In this document: one piece after another, positions 9,398-18,033 of the stretch | How the letters are laid out: the number at the start of each line of letters is the position of its first letter | Position numbering within the stretch: position 1 is the first letter of the stretch | NCBI GenBank assembly: GCA_039930045.1 | Contig: JBDSQB010000006.1 | Location: forward strand, 62,001-126,000 | Reading direction: 5' to 3' | Origin: Chthoniobacterales bacterium | GTDB lineage: Bacteria > Verrucomicrobiota > Verrucomicrobiia > Chthoniobacterales > DASVRZ01 | Length of the DNA stretch: 64,000 bases | Notes under the pieces: model-generated | Told to the model about the DNA's origin: nothing | The model's database searches: none | What the model saw: the letters and a program-made list of their open reading frames with translations, nothing else | Position numbers and translations under genes: made by a program

Positions 9398-10243
9398 TTA
9401 GCTGGCTTGGGTGGGAGCCAGCGTAATCTCCGTGATTTCCGGCAGACTGCCAACTCGCATGGGCACGCCGATAGTGCCGATCCCGCGATTCGTGTAGAGC
9501 TGGGTTTGCTTGAGCTGGCGGAGGCCTTTCCAGTATTTTTTGCCCCAATCCGGCAGGACAAGCGCACCGACCAGAGGCAGGCAAATTTGACCTCCATGCG
9601 AATGGCCGGAGAGCTGCAGCGAGATGCCGGATGAAATGGGAATGCGGTCCGCATAATCCGGCTCATGCGCGAGCAGGATCGTGGTCTGGTCAAACGGGCG
9701 TCCCACGAGGGCGTCGTTTAGATGCGGATACGCGCCGTCGCCGCCGCAGATGGAATCCACCCCTGCGAGGTAAATGCTGGCACCTTCGTGGGTGAGGGCG
9801 CGGCCTTGGTTGCGGAGCATTTCGATTCCAGCCTGGCGCAGCGCGGCGGTGATGGCGTTCGCTCCGGAAGCCTGGTCGTGGTTGCCAAGAACGCCCGTGA
9901 TTCCGTGGCGCGCCTGGAGTTTCATTAAAATGGGCGTGAGTTCGTCAATGTGTTCGTGCCCTTCGGTGACAAAATCCCCGGTGATGACGACCAAGTCGGG
10001 TTGCAGTCGATTCGTAAGATCGACGACGTGGGCGATCTGCCGAAGCGTGGTGTAAGGCCGGTAATGCAGGTCGCTCAGTTGCACGATTTTGAAGCCCGCA
10101 AACGCCGGCGGCAGTCTTCGCAGACGGACGGTGATTTTTTCCACCGCCACGCGCCACGGCTCGGCCAGCGCCGGGGAAACGACGCCAGCGCCGACCGCCG
10201 CACCGATGGTCGTCCTGAGAAAAGCGCGCCTGGAGATCCGCAT
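9398..10243 (-). CDS. Tat-exported metallophosphoesterase
   Basis: 281 residues from a start giving MRISRRAFLRTTIGAAVGAG, a twin-arginine signal with RRAFL followed by a hydrophobic stretch and an Ala-x-Ala cleavage region. Calcineurin-like metal motifs follow in order: QLSDLHYRP, VITGDFV, GNHDQAS and GHSHGGQICLP. This resembles the YaeI/YkuE family of membrane-associated phosphodiesterases that act on lipids outside the cytoplasm. Its stop is 2 bases before the uvrC start, so the two genes are probably cotranscribed. Confidence 0.9.
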   Translation of the reverse strand: MRISRRAFLRTTIGAAVGAGVVSPALAEPWRVAVEKITVRLRRLPPAFAGFKIVQLSDLHYRPYTTLRQIAHVVDLTNRLQPDLVVITGDFVTEGHEHIDELTPILMKLQARHGITGVLGNHDQASGANAITAALRQAGIEMLRNQGRALTHEGASIYLAGVDSICGGDGAYPHLNDALVGRPFDQTTILLAHEPDYADRIPISSGISLQLSGHSHGGQICLPLVGALVLPDWGKKYWKGLRQLKQTQLYTNRGIGTIGVPMRVGSLPEITEITLAPTQAS

Positions 10244-10337
10244 CGGCGTCGAGACTAGCACAGAAATGGAGGCTCGTCGCTCGTGCTGAAACTGTGCCGA
10301 ATTTGAAAACCGGACCCGGCATGGTAACGTCCCGGCC

Positions 10338-10952
10338 ATGAAAACGGCACCAGAACGCCCCTTCCTCAGCCTGGTGGAGGAATGCCAGCGCGTCGTGCGG
10401 GTGGCGAACCCGGCTTTGGTCGCTATGGCGGCGGTGACCTATTACCCCGGATTTCGCGCGGTGGACGACCGGTTTTCCGTCTGGCTGCACGGGATTTTTC
10501 AGCAGGAAATCCTTCCCGGCTTGCTGGAGGCGGTGCGTCTCGGCAGCGATGAAAAAGGCCGCGAGCTGATCGAGTGCGACTCCGGGATTTTGCGCAACGC
10601 CTCCGAGTTGCTGCGCAATGGCAGCGGACGCGCCGGACGCCTGCTCCTGCGCGAAGGCGTGCCGGCGGGAGTAAAATGCCTTTCGCGTCTGCGGCAGGCG
10701 GTCGATGAAGGCGGGGCCGAGGCGCATCTGGCGACGATTTTTGGCGCGCGCTGCGGCGTCTTTGCCATCGGTCAGCGGTCCGCCGCGCTGGCTTACATTT
10801 ATATGGAACTCCGCTGTGGTGCGCCCGACTGGCACGACGGGCATTTCCAGGAAAAACTGGCGGACGCGGGTGAGGTGATCGGGGAATTTTTGCAGAGAAA
10901 AATGGTTTCACATCGGGCAAATGGAGCGATTCTGGGGAGATCGCATGGCTGA
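10338..10952 (+). CDS. Conserved hypothetical protein upstream of clpS
   Basis: 204 residues, predicted cytoplasmic and mostly helical, without a signal peptide or membrane segment. I do not recognise the family. It has three cysteines (residues about 79, 114 and 138) and a region FAIGQRSAALAYIYMELRCG. Its last 8 bases overlap the clpS start, so it is likely translated together with ClpS and the DUF2017 protein; a link to protein quality control is inference from position only. Confidence 0.7.
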   Translation: MKTAPERPFLSLVEECQRVVRVANPALVAMAAVTYYPGFRAVDDRFSVWLHGIFQQEILPGLLEAVRLGSDEKGRELIECDSGILRNASELLRNGSGRAGRLLLREGVPAGVKCLSRLRQAVDEGGAEAHLATIFGARCGVFAIGQRSAALAYIYMELRCGAPDWHDGHFQEKLADAGEVIGEFLQRKMVSHRANGAILGRSHG

Positions 10953-11223
10953 CACCCTCACCCAGGAAAAAACGCGCACCGAGGAATCAGTCGCACGGCC
11001 TTGGAATGTGGTGGTGCACAACGATCCGGTGAATCTGATGAGCTATGTGACGATGGTTTTCCAGCGCGTGCTCGGGTTTGATCGCAAGCGAGCCGAGAAG
11101 CACATGATGGAGGTCCACAAGGCGGGTCGCTCGGTGGTCTGGACGGGTGAACGTGAAAAAGGCGAGATGATCGTGCAGCAACTTCACGGATTTCTCCTGC
11201 TGGCGACGATTGAGAAGGATTAG
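10945..11223 (+). CDS. clpS: ATP-dependent Clp protease adaptor ClpS
   Basis: 92 residues from MADTLTQEK. The N-degron binding core PWNVVVHNDPVNLMSYVTMVF and the downstream AEKHMMEVHKAGRSVVWTG match ClpS, which delivers N-end-rule substrates to ClpAP. The start at 10945 (rather than a frame-extending ATG 24 bases earlier) fits the family's flexible N-terminal tail. It sits in a three-gene unit with the unknown upstream gene and a DUF2017 gene 5 bases downstream. No clpA is in the window. Confidence 0.95.
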   Translation: MADTLTQEKTRTEESVARPWNVVVHNDPVNLMSYVTMVFQRVLGFDRKRAEKHMMEVHKAGRSVVWTGEREKGEMIVQQLHGFLLLATIEKD

Positions 11224-11228
11224 CCACG

Positions 11229-11723
11229 ATGAAATTTTACCGACACGGCAGCCAATACGCGGAATTTCTCGGGATCGATCCCTTTCTGGCCGAGCTGATC
11301 CGCCAGATTCCGCAGGCGGCGGACGCCGAGGACAGCGCGCTGGCGCAAGGCCGGATTTTTTCCTCGCCCAGCCCGGATAATGCGGAGCTGGCCGCCGACT
11401 GGAAGGAGTTGGTGGTACCGGAATTAAAAACGCAATTTCGCTCCGCTGTCTCCCTCGTCGAGCACGATCTGGCGGAGAATCTCTGCGAGTCCGATGGCGA
11501 CGACGATTTCCCGTTTCGCCTCCAGATTCCACTGGAACACACCGATGCCTGGCTGAGCGCGTTGAATCAAGCCCGACTCGTCCTGACGTCGCGCTACGAG
11601 TTCAGCGACGAGGAACTGAACGAGCGTTTTCCGCCCCAGCTCAAGTCGTTGCGCGAGCTCGTGCTTTATCAAATCACGATCTACGGCTGGATGCAGGAAT
11701 TGCTCCTAACCACCTTGCCCTAG
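11229..11723 (+). CDS. DUF2017-family protein, ClpS partner by position
   Basis: 164 residues starting MKFYRHGSQYAEFLGID and ending in YQITIYGWMQELLLTTLP. The helical layout and the C-terminal aromatic-rich W-x-Q-E-x-L ending match DUF2017, which is known as the gene directly after clpS in Actinobacteria. Function unknown. The 5-base spacing to clpS suggests a common transcript and a role tied to ClpS or Clp proteolysis (inference). Confidence 0.75.
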   Translation: MKFYRHGSQYAEFLGIDPFLAELIRQIPQAADAEDSALAQGRIFSSPSPDNAELAADWKELVVPELKTQFRSAVSLVEHDLAENLCESDGDDDFPFRLQIPLEHTDAWLSALNQARLVLTSRYEFSDEELNERFPPQLKSLRELVLYQITIYGWMQELLLTTLP

Positions 11724-11749
11724 CTCCGGCACTTTCCCGAAAATAATCG

Positions 11750-11777
11750 TTGCTGGTCGTCGTTTTCGACCTAAAAT
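11750..11777 (+). promoter_or_regulatory. Probable sigma-70 promoter of tRNA-Asp
   Basis: TTGCTG (-35, 4 of 6 consensus bases) and TAAAAT (-10, 5 of 6) separated by 16 bases; the -10 ends 20 bases before the mature tRNA. Position and match make this the likely promoter. Confidence 0.5.
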
Positions 11778-11797
11778 GACCGCTCTCCAAAATTTTT

Positions 11798-11871
11798 GGA
11801 GTCGTAGCTCAATCGGTTAGAGCGCCGCCCTGTCACGGCGGAGGTTGCGGGTTCGAGCCCCGTCGACTCCG
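11798..11871 (+). tRNA. tRNA-Asp (anticodon GTC)
   Basis: 74 bases. Acceptor GGAGTCG pairs with CGACTCC; D arm GCTC..GAGC; anticodon stem CCGCC/GGCGG with loop CTGTCAC (anticodon GTC at 11832-11834); T arm GCGGG-TTCGAGC-CCCGT. The 3' CCA is not encoded. Confidence 0.97.
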
Positions 11872-11894
11872 TATCTTCTCTCGGAAGATGCGAG

Positions 11895-12938
11895 TTAGAC
11901 CTTCTTCGGCAGCGTCTTGCCATCGACCCAGTCGCCCTCGACCAAAATCTGCCGCGAAATCTTCGGAACTCCCCGGTCGTTGTCATGGATCAGCGACACC
12001 AGCGATAACAATGCGACTCGCCCGATTTCCTCGGGATTTTGATAAATGCCCGAGTCCGCCGTGGCGTCCAAGACACTCGTCACGGCCAATCCCACATCAT
12101 CGGGCACGCGGCAGCCAACCTTCTCCAGCAGCGGCAGGAGATTTCTAATGTCGGTAAAAATGGCGTCCGGTTTTTCCTTTTTAAACCACTGCCGCGTGGT
12201 TTGCAGGGAGAGCATCGGATTCACCTCGTCCACCTCTAGAATCGGCAGCCGCAGGGAGGGCTCGACGAAGCGCTGCGCGAGCAGAAATCCACCTTGGAAA
12301 AGCATTCCGCGACTGGCCGACTGGCCGGTGATAAAGCCGACCCGCTCGTAGCCGCGCGCCCGGATTTCGTCAAAGGCCAGAAGGGTGTTCGACACCTGGT
12401 CGGCGCTCACCAGATTCACGTCTGGCTGCGGCACCGAACGGCCAAATTTCACCACCGAGTAGTCATTCCAATGGAAGTCGCCCCAGTCGATGGGATGGCT
12501 GCCGTGCGGCGGAATAAGGATGCCGGTAATGCCGCGGGCGTGGAGGATTTGCTCGATGCGTGGCACGGGCATTTTTTCGTTGCAGATAAATTCTTCGAGG
12601 TGAAACCCCAGTTTCTCCGCGTAAACTTTTGCGCCCTGCCAATAAAGATCAAACTCGGCATACGACCGCAGTTTCTCCGGCTGCGGCCAGAAATTCAACC
12701 AGGCCAGCGCAGCCGAAACCGGGACGACCTTGGAGTTTTGCTTAAAATGCGCCAGCGCCGCCGCCATCGGATTGGGCTGATAATTCATCTCCTCCGCGCG
12801 CGCCTTGATGGCCGCCCGCCGCGCCTCGGTGATCTTCGGGCTGTTGCGCAGGGCGAGGGAGACGGTGACATGCGACACGCCGAGCGTCTTGGCGACATCG
12901 CGCAGAGTCACGCGGGAGGGAGGTTGATAGCTTTTCAT
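11895..12938 (-). CDS. LacI-family transcriptional regulator
   Basis: 347 residues. N-terminal LacI helix-turn-helix: [23 protein letters not shown] followed by the hinge helix region [11 protein letters not shown]. The remaining ~280 residues are a periplasmic-binding-protein-like effector domain ([40 protein letters not shown]). These regulators usually respond to a sugar and bind an operator near their targets; no sugar operon adjoins it, so its targets are not evident. Monocistronic, converging on tRNA-Asp. Confidence 0.93.
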   Translation of the reverse strand: MKSYQPPSRVTLRDVAKTLGVSHVTVSLALRNSPKITEARRAAIKARAEEMNYQPNPMAAALAHFKQNSKVVPVSAALAWLNFWPQPEKLRSYAEFDLYWQGAKVYAEKLGFHLEEFICNEKMPVPRIEQILHARGITGILIPPHGSHPIDWGDFHWNDYSVVKFGRSVPQPDVNLVSADQVSNTLLAFDEIRARGYERVGFITGQSASRGMLFQGGFLLAQRFVEPSLRLPILEVDEVNPMLSLQTTRQWFKKEKPDAIFTDIRNLLPLLEKVGCRVPDDVGLAVTSVLDATADSGIYQNPEEIGRVALLSLVSLIHDNDRGVPKISRQILVEGDWVDGKTLPKKV

Positions 12939-13091
12939 GGGAGGAAAGAGCGGCCAGCCATGAGACTACACGCAATAACCGGGTAAACGACAGAAATTTC
13001 AGCCGAGGCTGGAACACGTTTTCGTGGTGACTCACTCGAGTTAGTAGGCCCCGCAAGCGGCGATTCGAGCGGACTGATGCTATCATTTCTG

Positions 13092-14540
13092 ATGCACCAG
13101 CTCACTGTTCTGCCGAATTTTGCCAGTTGGCAGAAATTGGCGCGATCAGCGCTCGCTTCGGGGTGGCCGCCGGAGGAAATCGTCTGGGCGGAATGGGGGA
13201 GCGGGGAGCCGGAGCTGGCGATCTTCGATGAATCGGATGCAACTCCGCCCACAGCGACGGCGTTTCGCGTGCCGAAGGCGTTTCTCGATCTGGCGCAGAC
13301 GGTGGCGTGTCATCGGTCGGCGCAACGCTGGGCGCTGCTCTATCGCGTGCTCTGGCGGCTGACGCATGGGGAGCCGAATTTGCTGAAAATCCTCGTCGAT
13401 GCGGACGTTTACGAGTTGCTCGCGATGGAGAAAAGCATCCGGCACGATGTCCACAAAATGCGGGCGTTCGTCCGGTTTCGGGAGATCAAACGCGACGGAG
13501 CCGACTCGTGGTTCGTCGCGTGGTTCGTCGCGTGGTTCGTCGCGTGGTTCGAGCCGGAGCATCACATCGTCGAGCGCAATGCGAAGTTTTTCGTGGATCG
13601 TTTCGCCTCGATGAAATGGTCGATCCTCACGCCGGATCGTTGCGCGCATTGGGATGGAATCCGGCTCACGTTTACCGATGGCGTGACGAAGGATCAGGCT
13701 CCGACGGACGACACGGTCGAGCCGCTTTGGCTGACGTATTACGCCCATATTTTCAATCCGGCGCGGGTGAAGGAAACGATGATGCAAAGTGAGATGGCGA
13801 AGAAATATTGGAAAAATCTTCCCGAGGCGGCGCTCATTCCCGAGTTGCTGGCCGAGGCTCCGCGACGCGTGGCGAAGATGAACGCCGCCAGTGCCGCGAA
13901 GGAAATTCCAGTCGAGTTTGATCCGATTCAGCTGCCCGATTCGCACGACATCGAGGTCATCCGCGAGGCGGCGAGGGGATGTCAGGCCTGCCCGCTTTAT
14001 CGCAATGCCACGCAGACCGTTTTTGGCGAAGGGCCCACCTTGGGAAAAACCAAAGCGCGCGTCGTTTTCGTCGGCGAACAACCCGGCGATCAGGAAGACC
14101 GCTCTGGCCGTCCCTTCGTCGGACCCGCCGGAGCCCTCTTCGACCGCGCCCTCGCCGAGATCGGGCTGGATCGCTCGCTGGCCTACGTCACCAACGCGGT
14201 GAAACATTTCAAATGGGAGCCGCGCGGCAAACGGCGCATCCACCAGAAGCCGACTTCCAAGGAAATCGCCGCCTGCCGCCCTTGGGTCGAGCGCGAATTG
14301 CAGATCATCCAACCCGAACTCCTCGTCTGCCTAGGCGCCACCGCCGCGCAAAGCCTCCTCGGCAATCAAATCAAACTCACCCGCGACCGCGGCCAATGGC
14401 TGGAGTCGCAGTGGACTTCCAAAACCATGGTCACCTTCCACCCCAGCGCCCTCCTCCGCGCCCCCGATGAAGAGATGCGGAAACAAAACTACGTGCTGTT
14501 TGTGAGTGATCTACGGATGGTGGTGGAGGCGCTGGGCTAG
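13092..14540 (+). CDS. DUF4130 domain fused to UdgX-type uracil-DNA glycosylase
   Basis: 482 residues from MHQLTVLPNF. The first ~250 residues are a DUF4130 region (HDVHKMRAFVRFRE, EPEHHIVERNAKFF, MKWSILTPDRCAHWDG), a domain long paired with radical-SAM or UDG proteins. The rest is a family 4/UdgX glycosylase: GCQACP and two later Cys for a 4Fe-4S cluster, motif GEQPGDQED, TFHPSALLRA, and the R-loop KRRIH. In mycobacterial UdgX that His forms a covalent bond to the uracil site, so this protein likely traps uracil-DNA. A 12-bp repeat lengthens the DUF4130 part. Confidence 0.9.
   Translation: MHQLTVLPNFASWQKLARSALASGWPPEEIVWAEWGSGEPELAIFDESDATPPTATAFRVPKAFLDLAQTVACHRSAQRWALLYRVLWRLTHGEPNLLKILVDADVYELLAMEKSIRHDVHKMRAFVRFREIKRDGADSWFVAWFVAWFVAWFEPEHHIVERNAKFFVDRFASMKWSILTPDRCAHWDGIRLTFTDGVTKDQAPTDDTVEPLWLTYYAHIFNPARVKETMMQSEMAKKYWKNLPEAALIPELLAEAPRRVAKMNAASAAKEIPVEFDPIQLPDSHDIEVIREAARGCQACPLYRNATQTVFGEGPTLGKTKARVVFVGEQPGDQEDRSGRPFVGPAGALFDRALAEIGLDRSLAYVTNAVKHFKWEPRGKRRIHQKPTSKEIAACRPWVERELQIIQPELLVCLGATAAQSLLGNQIKLTRDRGQWLESQWTSKTMVTFHPSALLRAPDEEMRKQNYVLFVSDLRMVVEALG
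13509..13550 (+). repeat. In-frame 12-bp tandem repeat (TGGTTCGTCGCG x3 plus half unit)
   Basis: Three exact copies followed by TGGTTC, encoding Trp-Phe-Val-Ala three times then Trp-Phe. Exact identity between units points to recent expansion by slippage within the DUF4130 region. Confidence 0.95.
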
Positions 14541-15484
14541 GTGGCGGGCACCGGCTTTTTCAACAGCGCGTCGAGTTGCATCTGTATCTCGGCGGATTTT
14601 TTAAGGGCTTCCTCCATGGGCAGGCCGGTCTGCATGCCGGGGCGCAGGTGTTTGGTGGAGGTCAGCCATGCGTCCTTGAGCATGTCTTCGCGCTGACGCA
14701 CAAGGGCGAGAATGGGCAGCCCATTGGGGTTGTCGGCCAGCATTTGGGAGACGTCTTCGGCCTTCTCCAAGTCTTTGGCTCCGAGAAAAAGCAGGATTTG
14801 TTTGGCCATGATCCAGTGCCCGAGATCATTGGGATGAACGCCGTCGGTGGCGTAGGCGAAGGTGGGTTCCGTTTTCCGTTTCTCCTCGATGAAGGCGGTC
14901 ATCGGGCCATGAATATCCGCCACCTTCCATTGCTGGGCGCGCTGATCGAGGAGCCATTGCGAGTAGCGGTCGAGGGTGTCTGCATACGCGGGGTTGTTCT
15001 TTTTCCGAGCGTCGTAGTAAGGCGGAGTGAGATGAATGACCTGGGCATGGACGGCGAGCACGGCGTTGTGAACATCGTGAATGCCTTTCTTGAACGCGTC
15101 GAAACGCTTTTCATCGAAGGGCAGATTGATGCCATCGTTCATGCCGTAGCAGACGAAGACGAGGTCGGGCTGGGTGGCGGCGAGGACACGGGCGAGGCGC
15201 TCATGGAGGTCTGGCCGGGGAAAGGCACCGCCCGCGTGCCCCGGCTCCGACAATCCTGAAACGGTCTCGCTCGGCAGTCCGACATTGATGAATTCAATCC
15301 TCTGCCCCGGATGCCGTGTGACGTAGTAAGCCTCCACAAAAGCGGTGTATTGGCCCGCGTAGGTGATGCTGTCGCCGAGGAAGACGACCCGTTTGACGTT
15401 CATTGGCAGTTGCGCGACTGCTGGCGTGAGCGCGGGAGCGTTGCCCAGAAAGGCGAGGAAAAGGACGAGGAGGATGCGAATCAT
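14537..15484 (-). CDS. Secreted SGNH/GDSL hydrolase
   Basis: 315 residues with an N-terminal signal peptide (MIRILLVLFLAFLGNAPALTP). Catalytic blocks: GDSITYAGQY (Ser), INVGLPSETVSG (Gly), YGMNDG (Asn) and DGVHPND (Asp-His). Such secreted SGNH enzymes in Verrucomicrobiota and Planctomycetes are carbohydrate or lipid esterases, often deacetylating polysaccharides; the substrate is not visible. Converges on the UdgX gene with a 4-base overlap. Confidence 0.88.
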   Translation of the reverse strand: MIRILLVLFLAFLGNAPALTPAVAQLPMNVKRVVFLGDSITYAGQYTAFVEAYYVTRHPGQRIEFINVGLPSETVSGLSEPGHAGGAFPRPDLHERLARVLAATQPDLVFVCYGMNDGINLPFDEKRFDAFKKGIHDVHNAVLAVHAQVIHLTPPYYDARKKNNPAYADTLDRYSQWLLDQRAQQWKVADIHGPMTAFIEEKRKTEPTFAYATDGVHPNDLGHWIMAKQILLFLGAKDLEKAEDVSQMLADNPNGLPILALVRQREDMLKDAWLTSTKHLRPGMQTGLPMEEALKKSAEIQMQLDALLKKPVPAT

Positions 15485-15496
15485 GACATGGGAAAT

Positions 15497-16276
15497 CTAC
15501 TGAATCCGCCGCACGGCGCCACTCATGTCCACTCGGACGATGATTTCCTTGTGGCTCCGCGTGTATTTGTCGCGCAAGAGGACGGTATCTCCCGGACTGC
15601 TTTCGGTGAGGCCGGGAGTGTATTCATAGCTGACCTCGGATTTATCCGTCGCGAAGGCGGAGGTGAGCACGGAATGGTTGGGCAGATATTCCGGGACCAA
15701 CACTTCCAAGTTAGGAGGGAAATGGCCGTTGTGATCTTGAGCCCACAGCTTGCAGGCCAGTCCAATGTGTTTGGCATTACCCAGATCCTGAGTGAGCCTG
15801 GCATTTTCCTGCACCTTGGAAATGACCGGGAAAGCAATGCCAGCCATGATGCCCAACATGAATATCGCCACAAAGAAGTAACCCATCACCAAGCCGGCAA
15901 TCGCCATGCCTCGGCCGGTGAGTGCGCCATCGGAACGCTTGATGCGGCCCAAAGCCAGGTGACCGCAGATGATCGCAGGCAAAAAAGGGATAAGGAAGAT
16001 AAAGGCAAGAATGCCCAGGACCAGGCTCCAGACGGCGAGTCTGGAGTTGACCGCCGGTGTCGCCGGGAGAACGGGCGGCGGCACAGACACAGGCATCGGC
16101 GGCGGCACGTTCCCCGTGGCAAACGTGACCAGCGAGCTGATCGGCTGCCAGTCGGCAATGCCCTCGTGCCAGCACAAATCCGTGACGCGAAACGTGCCGG
16201 ATCTCACGAGTTGTTCGAGCTCGGCGAGTGGATACGGGCCGAATTGCTGCCCGTCTTTGGCGACATGGATGTTCAT
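15497..16276 (-). CDS. GYF/DUF4190 membrane protein with pseudopilin-like tail
   Basis: 259 residues from MNIHVAKDGQQFGPYPLAEL. Order of parts: a GYF_2 domain (residues 1-60, with QQFGPYPLAELEQLVRSG and DLCWHEGIADWQPI), a proline-rich linker, a DUF4190-type two-helix membrane segment (AVWSLVLGILAFIFLIPFLP, then GMAIAGLVMGYFFVAIFMLG), and a C-terminal globular part that resembles pseudopilins (VISKVQENARLTQDLGNAK). The combination is typical of Verrucomicrobiota and Planctomycetes; role unknown. The start 13 codons further upstream is less likely. Confidence 0.8.
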   Translation of the reverse strand: MNIHVAKDGQQFGPYPLAELEQLVRSGTFRVTDLCWHEGIADWQPISSLVTFATGNVPPPMPVSVPPPVLPATPAVNSRLAVWSLVLGILAFIFLIPFLPAIICGHLALGRIKRSDGALTGRGMAIAGLVMGYFFVAIFMLGIMAGIAFPVISKVQENARLTQDLGNAKHIGLACKLWAQDHNGHFPPNLEVLVPEYLPNHSVLTSAFATDKSEVSYEYTPGLTESSPGDTVLLRDKYTRSHKEIIVRVDMSGAVRRIQ

Positions 16277-16434
16277 AAATGGGAGAGGTAGTTGCCCGGA
16301 GTTCTCGGGAAACAAAGCTAGCTCTATCGATTTCTCCGAGCGTCGGCCAACTCAATCGAGACATGCTCTGGAAAATGTCGGCAGCCCAAGGAAGGCCACT
16401 GGATTTTTCAGGAACTTTCCGTTATCTCAGGGCC

Positions 16435-17040
16435 ATGCAATTCATTCGGGCTCCCTTCTTTCTCGCGGTCGCACTGGCGTTTTCGGCTTGTGAAACGCCG
16501 TTGGCGGATTCCTGGAATAACACCGTGACCCGTCTCTCGCCGAAGCACGAGGACGACAGCGATGCCAGATACGGGTTGAACTCAAATGGGCCGTCGCAGC
16601 CGCAGCGCCGCTCGATTGATTCCGACACGGTGTATCTCGGGCCGAAGCCGACGCCGGTGGCGGAAAGAAATCTGGAGCGTCGGTCGGATGCGCCCGCTGG
16701 CAATGTGCGGTTGAAGCCATTTCGCAGTTCGGCGGCAGCCTCGGGTCCGGTGGTGAAACACGAGACGGCGCCGCATGTTTCCCCGACTCCGAAGCCTTCG
16801 CCAAAGCCGACTCCGAAAGTGAAAGCCTCTCCCACGCCGAAGCCGGTCACCGAGGCGACTCCCAAGCCGACGCCTGCGGAATCGAACGAACCGCCGCCCT
16901 TTGCCTCGCCGGTGCCTGGGAAGAAGGGTTATGTGACGAGTCCGTTTAGCCCCGGAGCGGGTTTCATCGATGTCACGGGATTGCCCCCCGGCTCGCTGGC
17001 GAAGGACCCGTATAGCGGCAAGGCGTTTCGCGTGCCGTAA
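16435..17040 (+). CDS. Proline-rich lipoprotein
   Basis: 201 residues from MQFIRAPFFLAVALAFSACETP, a signal peptide ending in a lipobox with Cys18 (FSAC). The middle is disordered, including a Pro/Thr/Lys-rich stretch of SPTPKP-type repeats that could span the periplasm or bind peptidoglycan. The end (GYVTSPFSPGAGFIDV..GLPPGS) looks like a conserved short motif. No known function. I chose this ATG because it directly precedes the signal peptide. Confidence 0.75.
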   Translation: MQFIRAPFFLAVALAFSACETPLADSWNNTVTRLSPKHEDDSDARYGLNSNGPSQPQRRSIDSDTVYLGPKPTPVAERNLERRSDAPAGNVRLKPFRSSAAASGPVVKHETAPHVSPTPKPSPKPTPKVKASPTPKPVTEATPKPTPAESNEPPPFASPVPGKKGYVTSPFSPGAGFIDVTGLPPGSLAKDPYSGKAFRVP

Positions 17041-17045
17041 TGTCT

Positions 17046-17078
17046 CCGGGAGCGCACGCGTCTCGCGTGCGCTCCCGG
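17046..17078. repeat. Stem-loop repeat A, minimal copy
   Basis: CCGGGAGCGCACGCG pairs perfectly (15 bp) with its complement across the loop TCT. It occupies the whole gap between convergent genes (lipoprotein and sua5) and shares its arm sequence with the longer copies at 46288-46394 and 55917-56020. It could act as a bidirectional terminator, though there is no T tract. Confidence 0.85.
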
Positions 17079-17082
17079 GGAA

Positions 17083-18033
17083 TTAGCGTTTGGCGGACGC
17101 TCTTTTTAGGCGGTCCATGATGGCACGTCCGAGGCCGAGTTCGGGGATTATTTCGGCGTAGATCGTCTGGATGGGAGCCGCGTCGAGCCGGTGCAGCGCG
17201 GCGAAAAGATTAGCGGCGGCTTCCACCAGATTGCCGCTTGGGGAGAGGACTTCACTGGCGCTGAATCCGATGGAACTCGACTGAAAACCGAGGAAGCCGT
17301 TTCCGGTCGCGTCCTGCACATCGGCGGCGGAATCGACGAGGATGAGCGGTTTGCGCGGGGCGTAATGCGAGGCGATCTGGCCCGGAGCGGCGGCGTTTCT
17401 TTGATGCTGGATCGGTCCGAAGGCGGCGAGTTCTTCCATTGGAATCGGGCCGTCGCGCAGGATGTGCAGCGTGCCGTTTTCCGGATAAACGATGGTGGAC
17501 TCCAGCCCGTGCTGGCAGTTTCCAGAGTCGAGTAGGAGTGGAATGCGACCGCCCAAACCGTCGAGAACATGACGCGCCTCCGTCGGGCTGATCTGCCCAA
17601 ATGGATTCGCACTCGGCGCGGCGATAGGACTTCCATACGACTGCAACACGGCTCGAAAAACCGGATGCGCGGGCATTCGCACGGCGACGAACGGACTGCC
17701 CGCCGTGACCAGATCGGAGATGATGGCGCGCTTCGGCAGGAGGATCGTGAGCGGGCCGGGCCAGTATTTTTCCGCGAGCCGGGCGACGAGCGGATCATCG
17801 GCGATGGCGACGGTTTCCAGCATCGCGAAGTCGGCGACATGGACGATGAGCGGATCGAAGTGCGGGCGGTTCTTCGCCTCGAAAATGCGGGCGACAGCGA
17901 GCGGATTCAGGGCGTCACCGGCGAGCCCATAAACCGTCTCGGTCGGCAGCGCGACGACTTCGCCGCTTCGCAAAACCGCCACGGCCTGCGCGATGGCCCT
18001 GGCGTCCGCCGCATCGAGCACGGTCGTTTGCAT
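17083..18033 (-). CDS. tsaC: Threonylcarbamoyl-AMP synthase (Sua5/YrdC)
   Basis: 316 residues. Makes threonylcarbamoyl-AMP for the universal t6A37 tRNA modification. The YrdC domain is clear (LPTETVYGLAGDALNP, KNRPHFDPLIVHV, VRMPAHPVFRAVL, AAPSANPFGQISPT, LDSGNCQHGLEST), followed by a C-terminal Sua5 domain (residues about 220-316), so this is the long Sua5 form. The start codon directly follows the purE stop with no gap. Confidence 0.95.
   Translation of the reverse strand: MQTTVLDAADARAIAQAVAVLRSGEVVALPTETVYGLAGDALNPLAVARIFEAKNRPHFDPLIVHVADFAMLETVAIADDPLVARLAEKYWPGPLTILLPKRAIISDLVTAGSPFVAVRMPAHPVFRAVLQSYGSPIAAPSANPFGQISPTEARHVLDGLGGRIPLLLDSGNCQHGLESTIVYPENGTLHILRDGPIPMEELAAFGPIQHQRNAAAPGQIASHYAPRKPLILVDSAADVQDATGNGFLGFQSSSIGFSASEVLSPSGNLVEAAANLFAALHRLDAAPIQTIYAEIIPELGLGRAIMDRLKRASAKR

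Noticed and set aside
9396-9584. 63-codon N-terminal extension of UvrC
   Set aside because: It overlaps the phosphoesterase gene and lacks conservation; the GIY-YIG domain starts just after the chosen ATG.
11771-11986. Open frame antisense to tRNA-Asp giving a peptide with [15 protein letters not shown]
   Set aside because: This is the well-known spurious peptide produced by translating across the opposite strand of a tRNA gene; it is not a gene.
13146-14312. 388-codon minus-strand frame opposite the UdgX gene
   Set aside because: Antisense shadow, with Arg/Asp/Glu-rich content; the sense protein is clearly conserved.
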